Assembly: GCF_019931165.1 (NCBI RefSeq)
Contig: NZ_JAIOUP010000007.1
Coordinates: forward strand, 47,396-111,395
Direction of reading: 5' to 3'
DNA length: 64,000 nucleotides
Origin: Schnuerera sp. xch1
GTDB taxonomy: Bacteria > Bacillota > Clostridia > Tissierellales > Tepidimicrobiaceae
The notes under the pieces are model-generated. The model saw only the letters and a program-made list of their open reading frames with translations. It did not search any database and had not been told where the DNA came from. Positions 18,859 through 27,851 of the stretch are shown here, one piece after another. A program made the translations under genes and the position numbers. Numbering within the stretch: position 1 is the stretch's first letter; each line of letters begins with the position of its first letter.

Positions 18859-20073
18859 TTACATTTCACTTGGATACAATCCATCCCATACAATCTTTCT
18901 ATAATGTTCTGGATCAGTATCACCTTCAGTATTGATTACTAATATTTTAGATGTTTCATCAATCTCCAATTGTTCTTTTAAATCCTTTAATTTTTCATCC
19001 TTTAATAAGGAATATACAATACCAGCTGTTACACTTCCTGATTCTCCAGATACTACTTTATCATCTTCATTTAATGGATTTCCTAAGACCCTCATACCAT
19101 TTGCTGATACATATTCTGGACAAGAAATGAACGCATCAGCATAATCACTTAGAATTTCCCATCCAATGGTATTTGGCTCTCCACAAGCAAGACCAGCCAT
19201 AATAGTATCCATATCTCCTGTTACAAATGTTCTTTTTTTATTCTTTGCTGAACGATAGATACAATCAGCTTTATTAGGTTCTACTACTACTGTAATTGGT
19301 CTATCATCTCCATAATATGCTGTCAAGAACCCTTGAACTGCCCCCGCCAGGGAACCTACACCTGCTTGCACAAAAACATGTGTTGGCTTATCTAGTTTCA
19401 TTACATGCATTTGTTCTACTGATTCCAACATCAATGTAGAATATCCCTGCATGATCCACTTAGGTACATCTTCGTATCCTTCCCATGCCGTATCCTGAAT
19501 GACTTCCCAGCCATATTTTTGGGCATTTTTAGTAGCTAGGCGAACGGCATCATCATAATTCATATCAGTAATGCTAGCCTCTGCACCTTCGGCCTTAATC
19601 CTGTTTAATCTATGTTGCGAAGACCCCTTTGGCATATAAACTATTGATTTTTGTCCTAATTGATTGGCAGTCCACGCTACACCCTTCCCATGATTTCCAT
19701 CCGTTGCTGTTACAAATGTAACTTCTCCTAATTTTTCTTTCACCTCTTTAGAAAGTAGCATTTCAAAATTAACATCTTCAATAGAAAGGTCTAATTTTTG
19801 TGCTAAAAGATTTCCAATAGCATAGGAACCTCCCAATACTTTAAATGCATTTAATCCGAATCTATAAGATTCATCTTTCACTAATATTTCTGAAACACCT
19901 AACTGATTTGAAAGATTTTTTAATCTCACTAACGGAGTTTGAGAATAGACATCAAAACTTTCATGAAAATATTTGGTTTTCTTTGTTTCCTCTAGATTAA
20001 AGTCTCGTACGGAAACTTTATTGTTTTTTTGTCTGGCTTCTTTATTCTGTATACATTTTATTGATTCTGACAT
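18859..20073 (-). CDS. dpaL: 2,3-diaminopropionate ammonia-lyase
   Basis: A 404-residue fold-type II PLP enzyme that converts 2,3-diaminopropionate to pyruvate and ammonia. The PLP lysine is in NAFKVLGGSYA, the Asn/Gly loop in TATDGNHGKGVAW, the glycine-rich phosphate region in VQAGVGSLAGAV, and GESGSVTAGI lies near the C-terminus. The length matches YgeX/DpaL. It is the first gene of the long operon and has a strong sigma-54 promoter about 45 bases upstream. Its enamine product explains the ridA in the same operon. Confidence 0.95.
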   Translation of the reverse strand: MSESIKCIQNKEARQKNNKVSVRDFNLEETKKTKYFHESFDVYSQTPLVRLKNLSNQLGVSEILVKDESYRFGLNAFKVLGGSYAIGNLLAQKLDLSIEDVNFEMLLSKEVKEKLGEVTFVTATDGNHGKGVAWTANQLGQKSIVYMPKGSSQHRLNRIKAEGAEASITDMNYDDAVRLATKNAQKYGWEVIQDTAWEGYEDVPKWIMQGYSTLMLESVEQMHVMKLDKPTHVFVQAGVGSLAGAVQGFLTAYYGDDRPITVVVEPNKADCIYRSAKNKKRTFVTGDMDTIMAGLACGEPNTIGWEILSDYADAFISCPEYVSANGMRVLGNPLNEDDKVVSGESGSVTAGIVYSLLKDEKLKDLKEQLEIDETSKILVINTEGDTDPEHYRKIVWDGLYPSEM

Positions 20074-20118
20074 TTTTCTCCCCCTCTTCTGTCTATAAAA
20101 AACTCATCTATATGATGT

Positions 20119-20135
20119 AGCAATAATCATACCAG
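20119..20135 (-). promoter_or_regulatory. Sigma-54 (-24/-12) promoter of the dpaL operon
   Basis: On the minus strand the site reads CTGGTATGATTATTGCT, matching TGGYRYR-N4-TTGCW at every defined position. It lies 45-60 bases upstream of the dpaL ATG. It is paired with activator-like palindromes farther upstream and with an adjacent gene for a sigma-54 activator. Confidence 0.85.
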
Positions 20136-20287
20136 CTTTTGTATATTATGATAAAATGTTATCTTATTCTGATCATCCATCTATGTATGTCCCTATAAAA
20201 CCGGCTTCTGTAGACTTCAATTTATAAAGTAAAAAATTTATCTTATAAATGTTCTACTCCTACACGCTAAAAAAGTGATAATTTTTA

Positions 20288-20402
20288 TTATCATATTAAT
20301 AAAAATTATCATATTGATAATAGAATGAATAGATCAGCTTACTATCAATATCTTTAGTTCTATAAATATTAAAAACTATCATAGCAATTATCAATTTGAT
20401 AA
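20288..20402. promoter_or_regulatory. Three palindromic upstream activator sites for dpaL
   Basis: TTATCATATTAATAA (20288-20302) and TTATCATATTGATAA (20306-20320) lie 18 bp apart centre to centre. A third copy, TTATCAATTTGATAA, is at 20388-20402. The same doublet with the same spacing occurs before ssnA. They lie 150-280 bases upstream of the dpaL -24/-12 promoter, the normal place for sigma-54 activator sites. Confidence 0.75.
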
Positions 20403-20429
20403 ATGTGTAACATTAATTTGCTTCTTTAT

Positions 20430-20484
20430 ACAATAAGCTCAAAGAATAACCGTTGTTTATATAGTTAATCCTTGAGCTTATTGT
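20430..20484. repeat. 13-bp inverted repeat downstream of ssnA
   Basis: ACAATAAGCTCAA (20430-20442) pairs with TTGAGCTTATTGT (20472-20484) over a 29-base loop, just after the ssnA stop. It may end or stabilise the ssnA transcript, although no T-run follows. Confidence 0.45.
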
Positions 20485-20512
20485 TCGCTTAAAGCATATA
20501 TATTTTAATTTC

Positions 20513-21835
20513 TTACATCATAGACCATATCTTAGCTGCTCTTTCAGAAGATCTTGCCATAATTGCATCTTCATCAACTGGTAATATCTCTTTATTCTTC
20601 ATAGCAAATTTACCATTTATTATGGTGTCATTTACCATCTTGCCGGTCATTCCAAAAAGTATATGGCCAAAATAAGTATCCCCATTCAATGGAGTATATG
20701 GTTTATAGTCAACTGTGATAATGTCAGCATATGCACCTTTCTTAAGAACACCTAATTTTCTTTTAAAATAATTATTACAAATTGCTGGATTATTATCAAA
20801 CTGTAAAGCCTTTGTTTCCATAAACCCTACAGTAGGATCACAAAGGTGGTGACTTTGAAGGATATTTGCTACCTTCATTGATTCAAACATATCATTTGTA
20901 TAAGCATCTGTGCCAAGTCCTACCCTAATTCCCTGTCTAACCATCAATACAACAGGTGGACATCCAACAGCATTCCCCATATTCGACATAGGATTGTGTA
21001 CTACATTGGTATCTGTTTTCTTCAAAATCTCAAGCTCTCGCTGATTACCATGTACACAATGAACTGCAATCGTCTTATTCCCTAATAATCCAAAGTCGAA
21101 AAATCTTTCCAATACTCTTCTCCCATATTTTTCTAATGAATCATATTGATCATCTATCCCTTCAGCTACATGTATGTGATAGCCTGCATCAATTCCCTCC
21201 ATAGCTTCTTTGATTTTATATAAGGTTTCATTTGAAATAGTAAATGATGCATGTATACCAAATAAACCTTTAATCATATCCTCTTCTGTATCATTGTAAG
21301 CTTTAATAAAGTTTACATTTTCCGCTATTCCCTTTTTTCCTATGTCTTTTCCATCTCTATCTGATACTTCATAACATAGAGATGTTCTAATTCCAAGTTC
21401 CTTTGCTACCTCAACTATTGTAAAGAGACTATCTGTTGCAGCATTTGGACTGGAATGATGATCAAATACTGTGGTAACACCGTTTCTTATGGATTCAATA
21501 TAAGTCGTGTATGCATTTAATTTACAATCCTCTAAAGTTAGTTTCCTATCCAAATTCCACCATTGGTTTTCAAGAATGTTTAAAAAGTTATCTGTAGGTT
21601 TGGATACAGACATGCCTCTTGCGTATGCACTATAAATGTGAGTATGAGTATTGATCATGCCCGGCATTATAATCTTATCATTAACATCTACTACTTCTTC
21701 CTCTGGATAATCTGCCTTTAAGTCTTCAAACCTTCCTACAGCTTCTATTATATTATCCTTAACTAATACCGCCCCATTTGCAATATATGAATTTTCTATA
21801 TCATTGGTAATTACTTTTCCATTTCCTACAATCAC
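20513..21835 (-). CDS. ssnA: Putative aminohydrolase SsnA
   Basis: A 440-residue amidohydrolase-superfamily protein of the SsnA branch (related to guanine deaminase and chlorohydrolases). Metal ligands are in MINTHTHIYSAYARG (HxH), YHIHVAEG, VHCVHGN and GLGTDAYTND. SsnA is a standard member of selenium/purine clusters and probably deaminates or opens a purine-derived ring. The start is GTG behind AAGGGGGAG. It is transcribed as its own unit from a sigma-54 promoter, separate from the dpaL operon but with the same upstream palindromes. Confidence 0.92.
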   Translation of the reverse strand: MIVGNGKVITNDIENSYIANGAVLVKDNIIEAVGRFEDLKADYPEEEVVDVNDKIIMPGMINTHTHIYSAYARGMSVSKPTDNFLNILENQWWNLDRKLTLEDCKLNAYTTYIESIRNGVTTVFDHHSSPNAATDSLFTIVEVAKELGIRTSLCYEVSDRDGKDIGKKGIAENVNFIKAYNDTEEDMIKGLFGIHASFTISNETLYKIKEAMEGIDAGYHIHVAEGIDDQYDSLEKYGRRVLERFFDFGLLGNKTIAVHCVHGNQRELEILKKTDTNVVHNPMSNMGNAVGCPPVVLMVRQGIRVGLGTDAYTNDMFESMKVANILQSHHLCDPTVGFMETKALQFDNNPAICNNYFKRKLGVLKKGAYADIITVDYKPYTPLNGDTYFGHILFGMTGKMVNDTIINGKFAMKNKEILPVDEDAIMARSSERAAKIWSMM

Positions 21836-21883
21836 AATATTCTCCCCCTTAATTTTTAATTAACGTATTTAGTTGATATATAA

Positions 21884-21900
21884 AGCAATTATTGTACCAA
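21884..21900 (-). promoter_or_regulatory. Sigma-54 (-24/-12) promoter of ssnA
   Basis: The minus-strand sequence TTGGTACAATAATTGCT fits TGGYRYR-N4-TTGCW exactly and ends about 50 bases before the ssnA start codon. Confidence 0.85.
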
Positions 21901-22030
21901 CTTTCAATATCTTTTCAAAATAACTTTATTTATTTAGAACTTTCCTGTAAAATAGAGCTTCTATTTTTTATATATGCAAATAAAATAGATTTCTATATAT
22001 TAAAATGCTAAAAAATCATGCCGATTTCTA

Positions 22031-22063
22031 TTATCATACTGATAAAAATTATCATATTGATAA
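22031..22063. promoter_or_regulatory. Paired palindromic upstream activator sites for ssnA
   Basis: TTATCATACTGATAA (22031-22045) and TTATCATATTGATAA (22049-22063) are separated by AAA, an 18-bp period identical to that of the doublet before dpaL. They are 130-180 bases upstream of the ssnA sigma-54 promoter, and the activator gene ends about 100 bases away. Confidence 0.78.
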
Positions 22064-22166
22064 AGCCAATGAAGAATTCATTTATTTTACTGTTAAGAGT
22101 TTTATAGAATAAGAATCTCCATGGTTAATTGTCGAAATGATAACCCCTATGGAAATTTTCTATCCT

Positions 22167-23924
22167 TTATATATCGTAGGAATTGAGTTTTCTGTAAAGA
22201 GTAGCTATTCCAATTCCTAATTTATTGGCAGCAGCTCGTTTTCCCTTTGTATCCCATCCATAATAATCTAAGGTTTTTTGGATATATTCCTTTTCAATAA
22301 CCTTAATGGGCCTTATATTATCCAATTTATACTCTTCTTTCATTTGATTATCTTTATAATGATAAATATTGTCTGGAATCAATTCACTAGTCAAAACCTC
22401 TTGATCTTCTGCCATATTTATCATATATTCTAATGTATTTTCCAATTCTCGTACATTGCCAGGCCAAGGATAATCTATCAATATTTCTTGTGCTTTTGCA
22501 TCAATGGAAGTTATATGCTTGTCATATAGCATATTATAATTCCGTATTTTTTCTTTCATGATTACTTCTATATCTACCCTTCTTTCCCTTAAAGGTGGTA
22601 TATGAATTGGAATAACATTTAATCTATAATACAGATCCTCCCTGAACTTGTTCTGCTTAATTAATTCTCTTAAATCTTTATTTGTAGCTGCTATTACTCT
22701 AACATCAAGATCTATGGATTTGTTGGAGCCTATTCTTACAATTTTATTCTCTTGTAACACTCTCAATATTTTCACCTGGAAATTCAAGGGCATGTCCCCT
22801 ATCTCATCAAGAAAAATTATTCCTTCATTTGCCAACTCAAACTTACCTACTCTGCCATTAGGATTTGCACCACTAAAGGCTCCTTTAACATATCCAAAGA
22901 GTTCACTTTCCAATAATGTACCTGGAATAGCACCACAATTTATAGCTACAAAAGGCTTGTCCTTTCTGTCACCTTCCGAATGAATGGTTCTTGCTATAAG
23001 TTCTTTGCCAGTACCACTTTCTCCAGTAATAAGAACTGTAGATCTAGAAGTGGCTATCTTTTTAATTCTTTTCTTTAACATCATAATACTCTTTGAGCTT
23101 CCTAGTATTGCATCTGTCCTTATGAATTGATTTGCGTAGGTGAGTGTATATGCATCTGATTTTAATTTTTTAATTTGATTAAAAATCAAAATCTTACTAT
23201 AATACGATCCATCTAATGGTAAAGATATTAAAGTTCCCAACAGATCATATTCCTTATCTCCTATTTGAACTGTATATTCTTCTTTTCCCATCATAAATTC
23301 ATGTTTTGGTATTATTCTAATATTTTCATAGATATGTCTATCTTTAAGATTAAGCTGTTTTACTGCACTGTTATTTATATCATATATTCGATTATTATCA
23401 TCAATCATAATAATCCCCTTATCTATATCATCTATAACTTTTTTTAAGGATGTGATAAGTACCTTATTTCTTTCATTCTCCATATACTCATAAACTTTTG
23501 TAGCAATAAAGTCTGCTATCTGATATAAAAACTGAAGATGAGAATCCATCTTTTCTAATAATACTTTCCTTTGTTTTGGATTAAAACAGACAAGTCCTAT
23601 TACACCTATTATCTGGTTATTTAATTTGATAGGAGTACTTAATTCTAAATATTCACTACAATGTCCATAATTAACACATTTTTTACACAGAGGATGTTCT
23701 CCTGGGTTTTCAATGATCTGGTGAGTGCCATTTTCAATAACGTATTTGTATACATTTCCTTCAGCTAGTATATTTTCATTTATCTTTTCTCGAAACGTCC
23801 CTGTACCAGCTATTCTATTAAGCTTCGAATCTACTATTTCCACATCTACATTTAATACATTGGACAACACTCTTGCATATTTTATAACAGAACTCTGAAT
23901 AGACTTTAAACTGTATCCTTTCAT
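22167..23924 (-). CDS. Sigma-54-dependent activator of the purine cluster
   Basis: A 585-residue enhancer-binding protein. Residues 1-150 are a GAF-like sensor with a cysteine motif C80-x2-C83-x5-C89 (HPLCKKCVNYGHC). About 160-265 resembles a PAS domain. The AAA+ domain (about 270-500) has Walker A GESGTGKE, the sigma-54 loop GAFSGA (Ser in place of the usual Thr), Walker B IIFLDEIGDM and the arginine finger region FREDLYYRLNVIPIHIPPLRER. A Fis-type helix-turn-helix ends the protein (GKRAAANKLGIGIATLYRKL). The position beside ssnA and the shared palindromes make it the likely activator of ssnA and dpaL. The Cys motif may bind a metal or Fe-S cluster. Confidence 0.9.
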   Translation of the reverse strand: MKGYSLKSIQSSVIKYARVLSNVLNVDVEIVDSKLNRIAGTGTFREKINENILAEGNVYKYVIENGTHQIIENPGEHPLCKKCVNYGHCSEYLELSTPIKLNNQIIGVIGLVCFNPKQRKVLLEKMDSHLQFLYQIADFIATKVYEYMENERNKVLITSLKKVIDDIDKGIIMIDDNNRIYDINNSAVKQLNLKDRHIYENIRIIPKHEFMMGKEEYTVQIGDKEYDLLGTLISLPLDGSYYSKILIFNQIKKLKSDAYTLTYANQFIRTDAILGSSKSIMMLKKRIKKIATSRSTVLITGESGTGKELIARTIHSEGDRKDKPFVAINCGAIPGTLLESELFGYVKGAFSGANPNGRVGKFELANEGIIFLDEIGDMPLNFQVKILRVLQENKIVRIGSNKSIDLDVRVIAATNKDLRELIKQNKFREDLYYRLNVIPIHIPPLRERRVDIEVIMKEKIRNYNMLYDKHITSIDAKAQEILIDYPWPGNVRELENTLEYMINMAEDQEVLTSELIPDNIYHYKDNQMKEEYKLDNIRPIKVIEKEYIQKTLDYYGWDTKGKRAAANKLGIGIATLYRKLNSYDI

Positions 23925-24140
23925 TTAGATCACCTTCTCCACTCTTTATTTTATATTTATTAATCTCTAATATTCTATAAAAATAGTTCCCGCTTTATAA
24001 AATGTACTTATAAATATAAAATATCACGAAAAATGCTATAATTTCAAATAAATTTTAAATATTCATTTACTTTTATTATTCTTGTATTAATGACATACTT
24101 GGATTAAAATATATTTAACCTTATTATTGGAGATGATGTT

Positions 24141-25247
24141 ATGGCTTATAGTTATGTATGTAATGTCTGCGGCAAAAAGTATAATACCGATAGTTTAACA
24201 TTTCAATGTTCATGTGGAGGTATGCTTGATTTAGATGATTTTGATATTTCTTTTAACAATATAACTAAAGATGAATTTAGCTTGTTTAGATACATAGATG
24301 CATTGCCTTTCGATAAAGACTCTAATATATGGAAGGATATTACTATGGGTGAAGGGCTAACCCCTATTGTTCCCTTCAATAATGACAATCCAAATCTGTT
24401 GGTGAAAATAGATTATATGATGCCTACTCTTTCATTTAAGGACAGGGGTGCAGTAGTATTGATATCTAAGGCCAAAGAACTAGGCATTAAAAAGATAGTC
24501 CAAGATAGTAGTGGAAATGCTGGCACATCCATAGCTGCATATGCAAGTAGGGCCGGAATAGAATGTAATATATATGTACCTAAAAACACTTCACCTAAAA
24601 AAATAGAACAGATTTCTTCCCACGGAGCTAAAGTTTATATAATTGAAGGTAGTAGAGAAGATGCTGCCAAAGCCTGTTTAGAAGCTGCTAAAAATGGTGA
24701 TAGCTTTTATGCTAGTCATGTATACAACCCATTTTTCTATCAAGGAACAAAGACTTATGTCTATGAAATATATGAACAATTGAATGGTAATATGCCAGAG
24801 GCTTTGGTAATTCCAGTAGGAAATGGGACCCTGGTTTTAGGAGTTTATTACGGACTAAAGGATTTGTTGAATTCTGGACTCATATCAAAGATGCCGGAAA
24901 TAATAGCTGTTCAATCGGAAAATTGTGCTCCTATATATGAGGCCTTTACTAGTGGTAAAAGCTATGTGAAAGAAGGTACAAATGAAGGTACATTAGCTGA
25001 AGGAATAGCTATTGCCTACCCTAAAAGAGGCAATCAAATACTTGATGCAATAAGAATCACTAATGGACAGGTAATCGTCGCTCCTGAATATTATATTATG
25101 AATATGACAAAGAAACTTGCAAGATTAGGGTTTTATGTAGAACCAACCACAGCAGCTACCTTTGCTGGATATTTAAATCATCTAGAAAAGAACCCTATAG
25201 AAGGAAAAGTTGTAATACCATTATGTGGTTCAGGATTAAAACATTAA
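24141..25247 (+). CDS. Threonine-synthase-like PLP-dependent lyase
   Basis: A 368-residue fold-type II PLP enzyme. The N-terminus is a zinc ribbon (CNVCGKKY...FQCSCGG). The PLP lysine is in LSFKDRGAVV, followed by SSGNAGTSIAAYASRAG, VIPVGNGTLVLG and a terminal PLCGSGLKH. The best family match is threonine synthase, but no other threonine-pathway genes are nearby; it sits divergently from the purine activator and next to the proline operon. It could instead be a lyase acting on an amino acid from purine breakdown. The start follows GGAGATGATGTT. Confidence 0.8.
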   Translation: MAYSYVCNVCGKKYNTDSLTFQCSCGGMLDLDDFDISFNNITKDEFSLFRYIDALPFDKDSNIWKDITMGEGLTPIVPFNNDNPNLLVKIDYMMPTLSFKDRGAVVLISKAKELGIKKIVQDSSGNAGTSIAAYASRAGIECNIYVPKNTSPKKIEQISSHGAKVYIIEGSREDAAKACLEAAKNGDSFYASHVYNPFFYQGTKTYVYEIYEQLNGNMPEALVIPVGNGTLVLGVYYGLKDLLNSGLISKMPEIIAVQSENCAPIYEAFTSGKSYVKEGTNEGTLAEGIAIAYPKRGNQILDAIRITNGQVIVAPEYYIMNMTKKLARLGFYVEPTTAATFAGYLNHLEKNPIEGKVVIPLCGSGLKH

Positions 25248-25290
25248 TACAATAGTATATAAAACATAAAACCCACTTTTTTGAGCACTA

Positions 25291-25327
25291 CAAATCCTCC
25301 CTGTCTTGCATGAGGAGGATTTGTTTT
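25291..25327 (+). terminator. Rho-independent terminator
   Basis: CAAATCCTCC pairs with GGAGGATTTG over a short loop, followed by TTTTTT, 45 bases after the threonine-synthase-like gene. The opposite orientation lacks a good T-run. Confidence 0.85.
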
Positions 25328-25347
25328 TTAATTATTTCTCCTAATTA

Positions 25348-26226
25348 TTATGCTTCAGCAACTACTTTTTGAGAATCTCTAAGTAGTGTAATTCCAGTAT
25401 AAGTTATTACAACAATTACTAACCAAGTCAATACATTCATTGGTAAAGATGTTACTATAAATACTGCTATCAATACTCCTATAACACCGAATATAGAAAT
25501 TGCTAAAGAAGCTTTTCTGTTATATGCTCCTTCCTTAACAAACTTTATTGATGCTGCTGGCATTAAGAATGCACAGGAACCCATCATAATAGGAAATGCT
25601 ACATCAGGTGACATTCCTAACATATACACTAATGCCATACAAGGTGCATAAAGTCCAATACCTGCTGTCATCAATGCTCCTAATATAAAGTTACCTATTA
25701 CTGCTATAAACAATTTTCCACCAGTCAATCCAACAGCAGTACCTGTTCCCAAACTATCAATCCAGCCTACTTGACCAGCTAACATTACAAATGCAGTTGC
25801 AATCAAGGCAATTCCCATAATAAACTGAATCTTTTTTTCTGGCATCCTTGATATAATTCCAGCTCCCAATACTGATCCTACTACAGCAGCTGCAATCATA
25901 GAAACCAATGTAACAAATTCTACTTCTATTGCAGTAATAAACGCAAAAGCTTCTAATACAACTGGAGCAGTACAAGATACATTTAATGTTCCTGGAAGTA
26001 CCTTATCCTCAACTTGCTTAAATCCTCTTAATAGGGCAGTTGTCGGGGCAAAACTTCCAATACCTAAGGTATCAAGAAAATTCGTAAGTAACCCAGTAAA
26101 TCCTGATTTTGCCCAACTAGTTTCTTCTTCCAATTCATCTTTATGGTTTACAAAGTCTTTCCCAAATGTAAATCCAAACACTGCAGTGAAAACACCCAAT
26201 ACACTTAATAAAATCGTAGTTAACAC
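25348..26226 (-). CDS. TauE/SafE family permease
   Basis: A 292-residue membrane protein with about eight hydrophobic segments and the TauE/SafE (DUF81) layout: an early conserved loop (SGFTGLLTNFLDTLGIGSFAPTTALLRGF), AAAVVGSVLGAGIISRMPEKK in the middle, and GLYAPCMALVYMLGMSPDVAFPIMMGSCAF in the second half. The family exports or imports sulfonates, sulfite and related anions. It is last in the proline reductase block, 134 bases after prdF, and has a plausible promoter of its own. Its substrate here is unknown; a sulfur or selenium anion is a guess. The start is GTG behind AAAAGGAGG. Confidence 0.85.
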   Translation of the reverse strand: MLTTILLSVLGVFTAVFGFTFGKDFVNHKDELEEETSWAKSGFTGLLTNFLDTLGIGSFAPTTALLRGFKQVEDKVLPGTLNVSCTAPVVLEAFAFITAIEVEFVTLVSMIAAAVVGSVLGAGIISRMPEKKIQFIMGIALIATAFVMLAGQVGWIDSLGTGTAVGLTGGKLFIAVIGNFILGALMTAGIGLYAPCMALVYMLGMSPDVAFPIMMGSCAFLMPAASIKFVKEGAYNRKASLAISIFGVIGVLIAVFIVTSLPMNVLTWLVIVVITYTGITLLRDSQKVVAEA

Positions 26227-26330
26227 TAATGATACCTCCTTTTAATATTCCTTCGTGCTTCCTTTAATTCCTATAATCTATATTTAATGAGAACCATCAC
26301 TCTAAATATCCAAATGTTTTTTATTATACG

Positions 26331-26359
26331 AATATAACATTTTCTATACTTTTTGACAA
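26331..26359 (-). promoter_or_regulatory. Sigma-70-type promoter before the TauE/SafE gene
   Basis: Minus-strand TTGTCA (26359-26354) and TATATT (26336-26331) are 17 bases apart in the gap after prdF. It could allow expression of the permease independently of the sigma-54-driven operon. Confidence 0.45.
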
Positions 26360-26360
26360 C

Positions 26361-27368
26361 TTATCCTAAGGAAAAACCATATTTTACTGGGTCATCTTCA
26401 TCGATTACAAAATGATTAAAACCAGTAATATAAGCAGAACCTGTGATTTCAGGAATTACTGCATCAAAATCTCCAACCTTAGTAGTACCAACAATTCTAC
26501 CTCTAAACAATGTTCCTAAGATGCTTTCATATATAAATGGTTCTCCTTCTTCTAATTGACCTTTAGCATGAAGAGTTGCCATCTTTGCAGATGTACCCGT
26601 TCCACATGGAGAACGATCTACTTGTCCTTCTCCAAATATCACTACATTTTTCAATGTTGCATCTGGATGAGTTGGTTCATCATAAATTTCAACGAGGTCT
26701 ACGGTTTTAATATGGTCTAAAGTAGGATGTTGGATTTCAATTTTTTTATTTACAATGTCACGAATTTCTAAACCAATCTCTTTTAGCTTGTTTGCATTGT
26801 TAGGCTCAATTTTTAGTCCTAATTGTTTTGCATGAACTATTGCAAAGAAACTACCTCCAAAGGAAATATCTAAAGTTATTTCACCAATTTCAGGAACTTC
26901 AATTTTTACATCTTGCTTATAAAGAAAAGCAGGTACATTTACTATGGTAAGTTCCTTAACTTTCTCGTTCTCTATAGTAGCTTTAGCCTTTATCAGACCT
27001 GCCGGTGCTTCTAATGTTAATTCTGTAACAGGTTCTACCATAGGTACCATACCAGTTTCTACTGCTACAGTGGATGCACCAATTGATCCATGGCCACACA
27101 TATTTAGATATCCCCCACCATCCATAAAGATGATTCCTATATCAGCCTCATCATTAGTTGGTTGAGTAATAATAGAACCAAACATATCATTATGTCCTCT
27201 TGGCTCATGCATAATGGCTGTTCTAACATAATCCAAATTTTTTTCCAAGTACTCTTTTTTCTCTGGCATAGTTTTACCAGGGATATTTGGAATACCTCCT
27301 ACTACAATACGAGTCGCTTCTCCCATTGTATGAGAATCAATTGCATGAATACTTTGAGAAAATTTCAT
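26361..27368 (-). CDS. prdF: Proline racemase
   Basis: A 335-residue proline racemase, interconverting L- and D-proline so that D-proline can be reduced. The two catalytic cysteines are C91 in NMCGHGSIGAS and C255 in SPCGTGTSAKMA, and the N-terminal MHEPRGHNDMFG motif is intact. The ATG lies one base after the prdE stop, with GGGGAGGAAG as ribosome site. It is the last enzyme gene of the prd operon. Confidence 0.96.
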   Translation of the reverse strand: MKFSQSIHAIDSHTMGEATRIVVGGIPNIPGKTMPEKKEYLEKNLDYVRTAIMHEPRGHNDMFGSIITQPTNDEADIGIIFMDGGGYLNMCGHGSIGASTVAVETGMVPMVEPVTELTLEAPAGLIKAKATIENEKVKELTIVNVPAFLYKQDVKIEVPEIGEITLDISFGGSFFAIVHAKQLGLKIEPNNANKLKEIGLEIRDIVNKKIEIQHPTLDHIKTVDLVEIYDEPTHPDATLKNVVIFGEGQVDRSPCGTGTSAKMATLHAKGQLEEGEPFIYESILGTLFRGRIVGTTKVGDFDAVIPEITGSAYITGFNHFVIDEDDPVKYGFSLG

Positions 27369-27839
27369 TTATCTTCCTCCCCTTTGCATTTTTAGTTTTA
27401 ATAATGCTACTGCCTTTTTGGCATCGACCTGATTTACATTATTTTCGCCTACAACCTCTGTTTCAATTCCATCTTCAGATTTATTAAAATCTACAATTGT
27501 ATCCATGTACTTATTTGTTACTACGAATTGTGCTTGGGTTCCGACAAAAGTCATGCCTACTAACGGTATTTTCCTCTTTCCTATTTCTTCAATAGTATTG
27601 GCGAAGTCCACATGGCTATTGCCCCAACCATCACATGAAACAATTGCTCCATCAACGCGCATTGCTTCTAACCATGCTGCAGCTCTTTTTCCAACAAAAT
27701 ATTTATCACCGTTATCTTGGGGAGTCCCTACTAACATTACTCCTACCACATCCAAATCATCATCAGAAGTTGCCACATCCAATAGCGGATCTCTAAAGTG
27801 ATGAAGAGTAGTTTCCTTAGTTGAAGGTCCTATGCCCAT
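27369..27839 (-). CDS. prdE: Proline reductase-associated protein PrdE
   Basis: A 156-residue protein resembling the part of PrdA that follows its self-cleavage site. It opens MGIGPSTKETTLHHFRDPLLD, parallel to CIGPASKETSRHYWREPLV in PrdA, and has VSCDGWGNSHVDFANTIEEIGKRKIPLVGMTF, parallel to VTTEGFGNNHIDFASHIEQIGMRDIPVVGMSF. The Cys that becomes pyruvoyl in PrdA is absent. PrdD and PrdE together look like a split PrdA paralogue. A structural or assembly role in the reductase is inferred. Ribosome site AAGGAGGG. Confidence 0.9.
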   Translation of the reverse strand: MGIGPSTKETTLHHFRDPLLDVATSDDDLDVVGVMLVGTPQDNGDKYFVGKRAAAWLEAMRVDGAIVSCDGWGNSHVDFANTIEEIGKRKIPLVGMTFVGTQAQFVVTNKYMDTIVDFNKSEDGIETEVVGENNVNQVDAKKAVALLKLKMQRGGR

Positions 27840-27851
27840 AGTCTCCCTCCT

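Noticed and set aside
20200..20420. CRISPR-like array from repeated TTATCAT words
   Set aside because: The repeats are 15-bp palindromes at 18-bp period without unique spacers, and they recur before ssnA; operator sites fit better.
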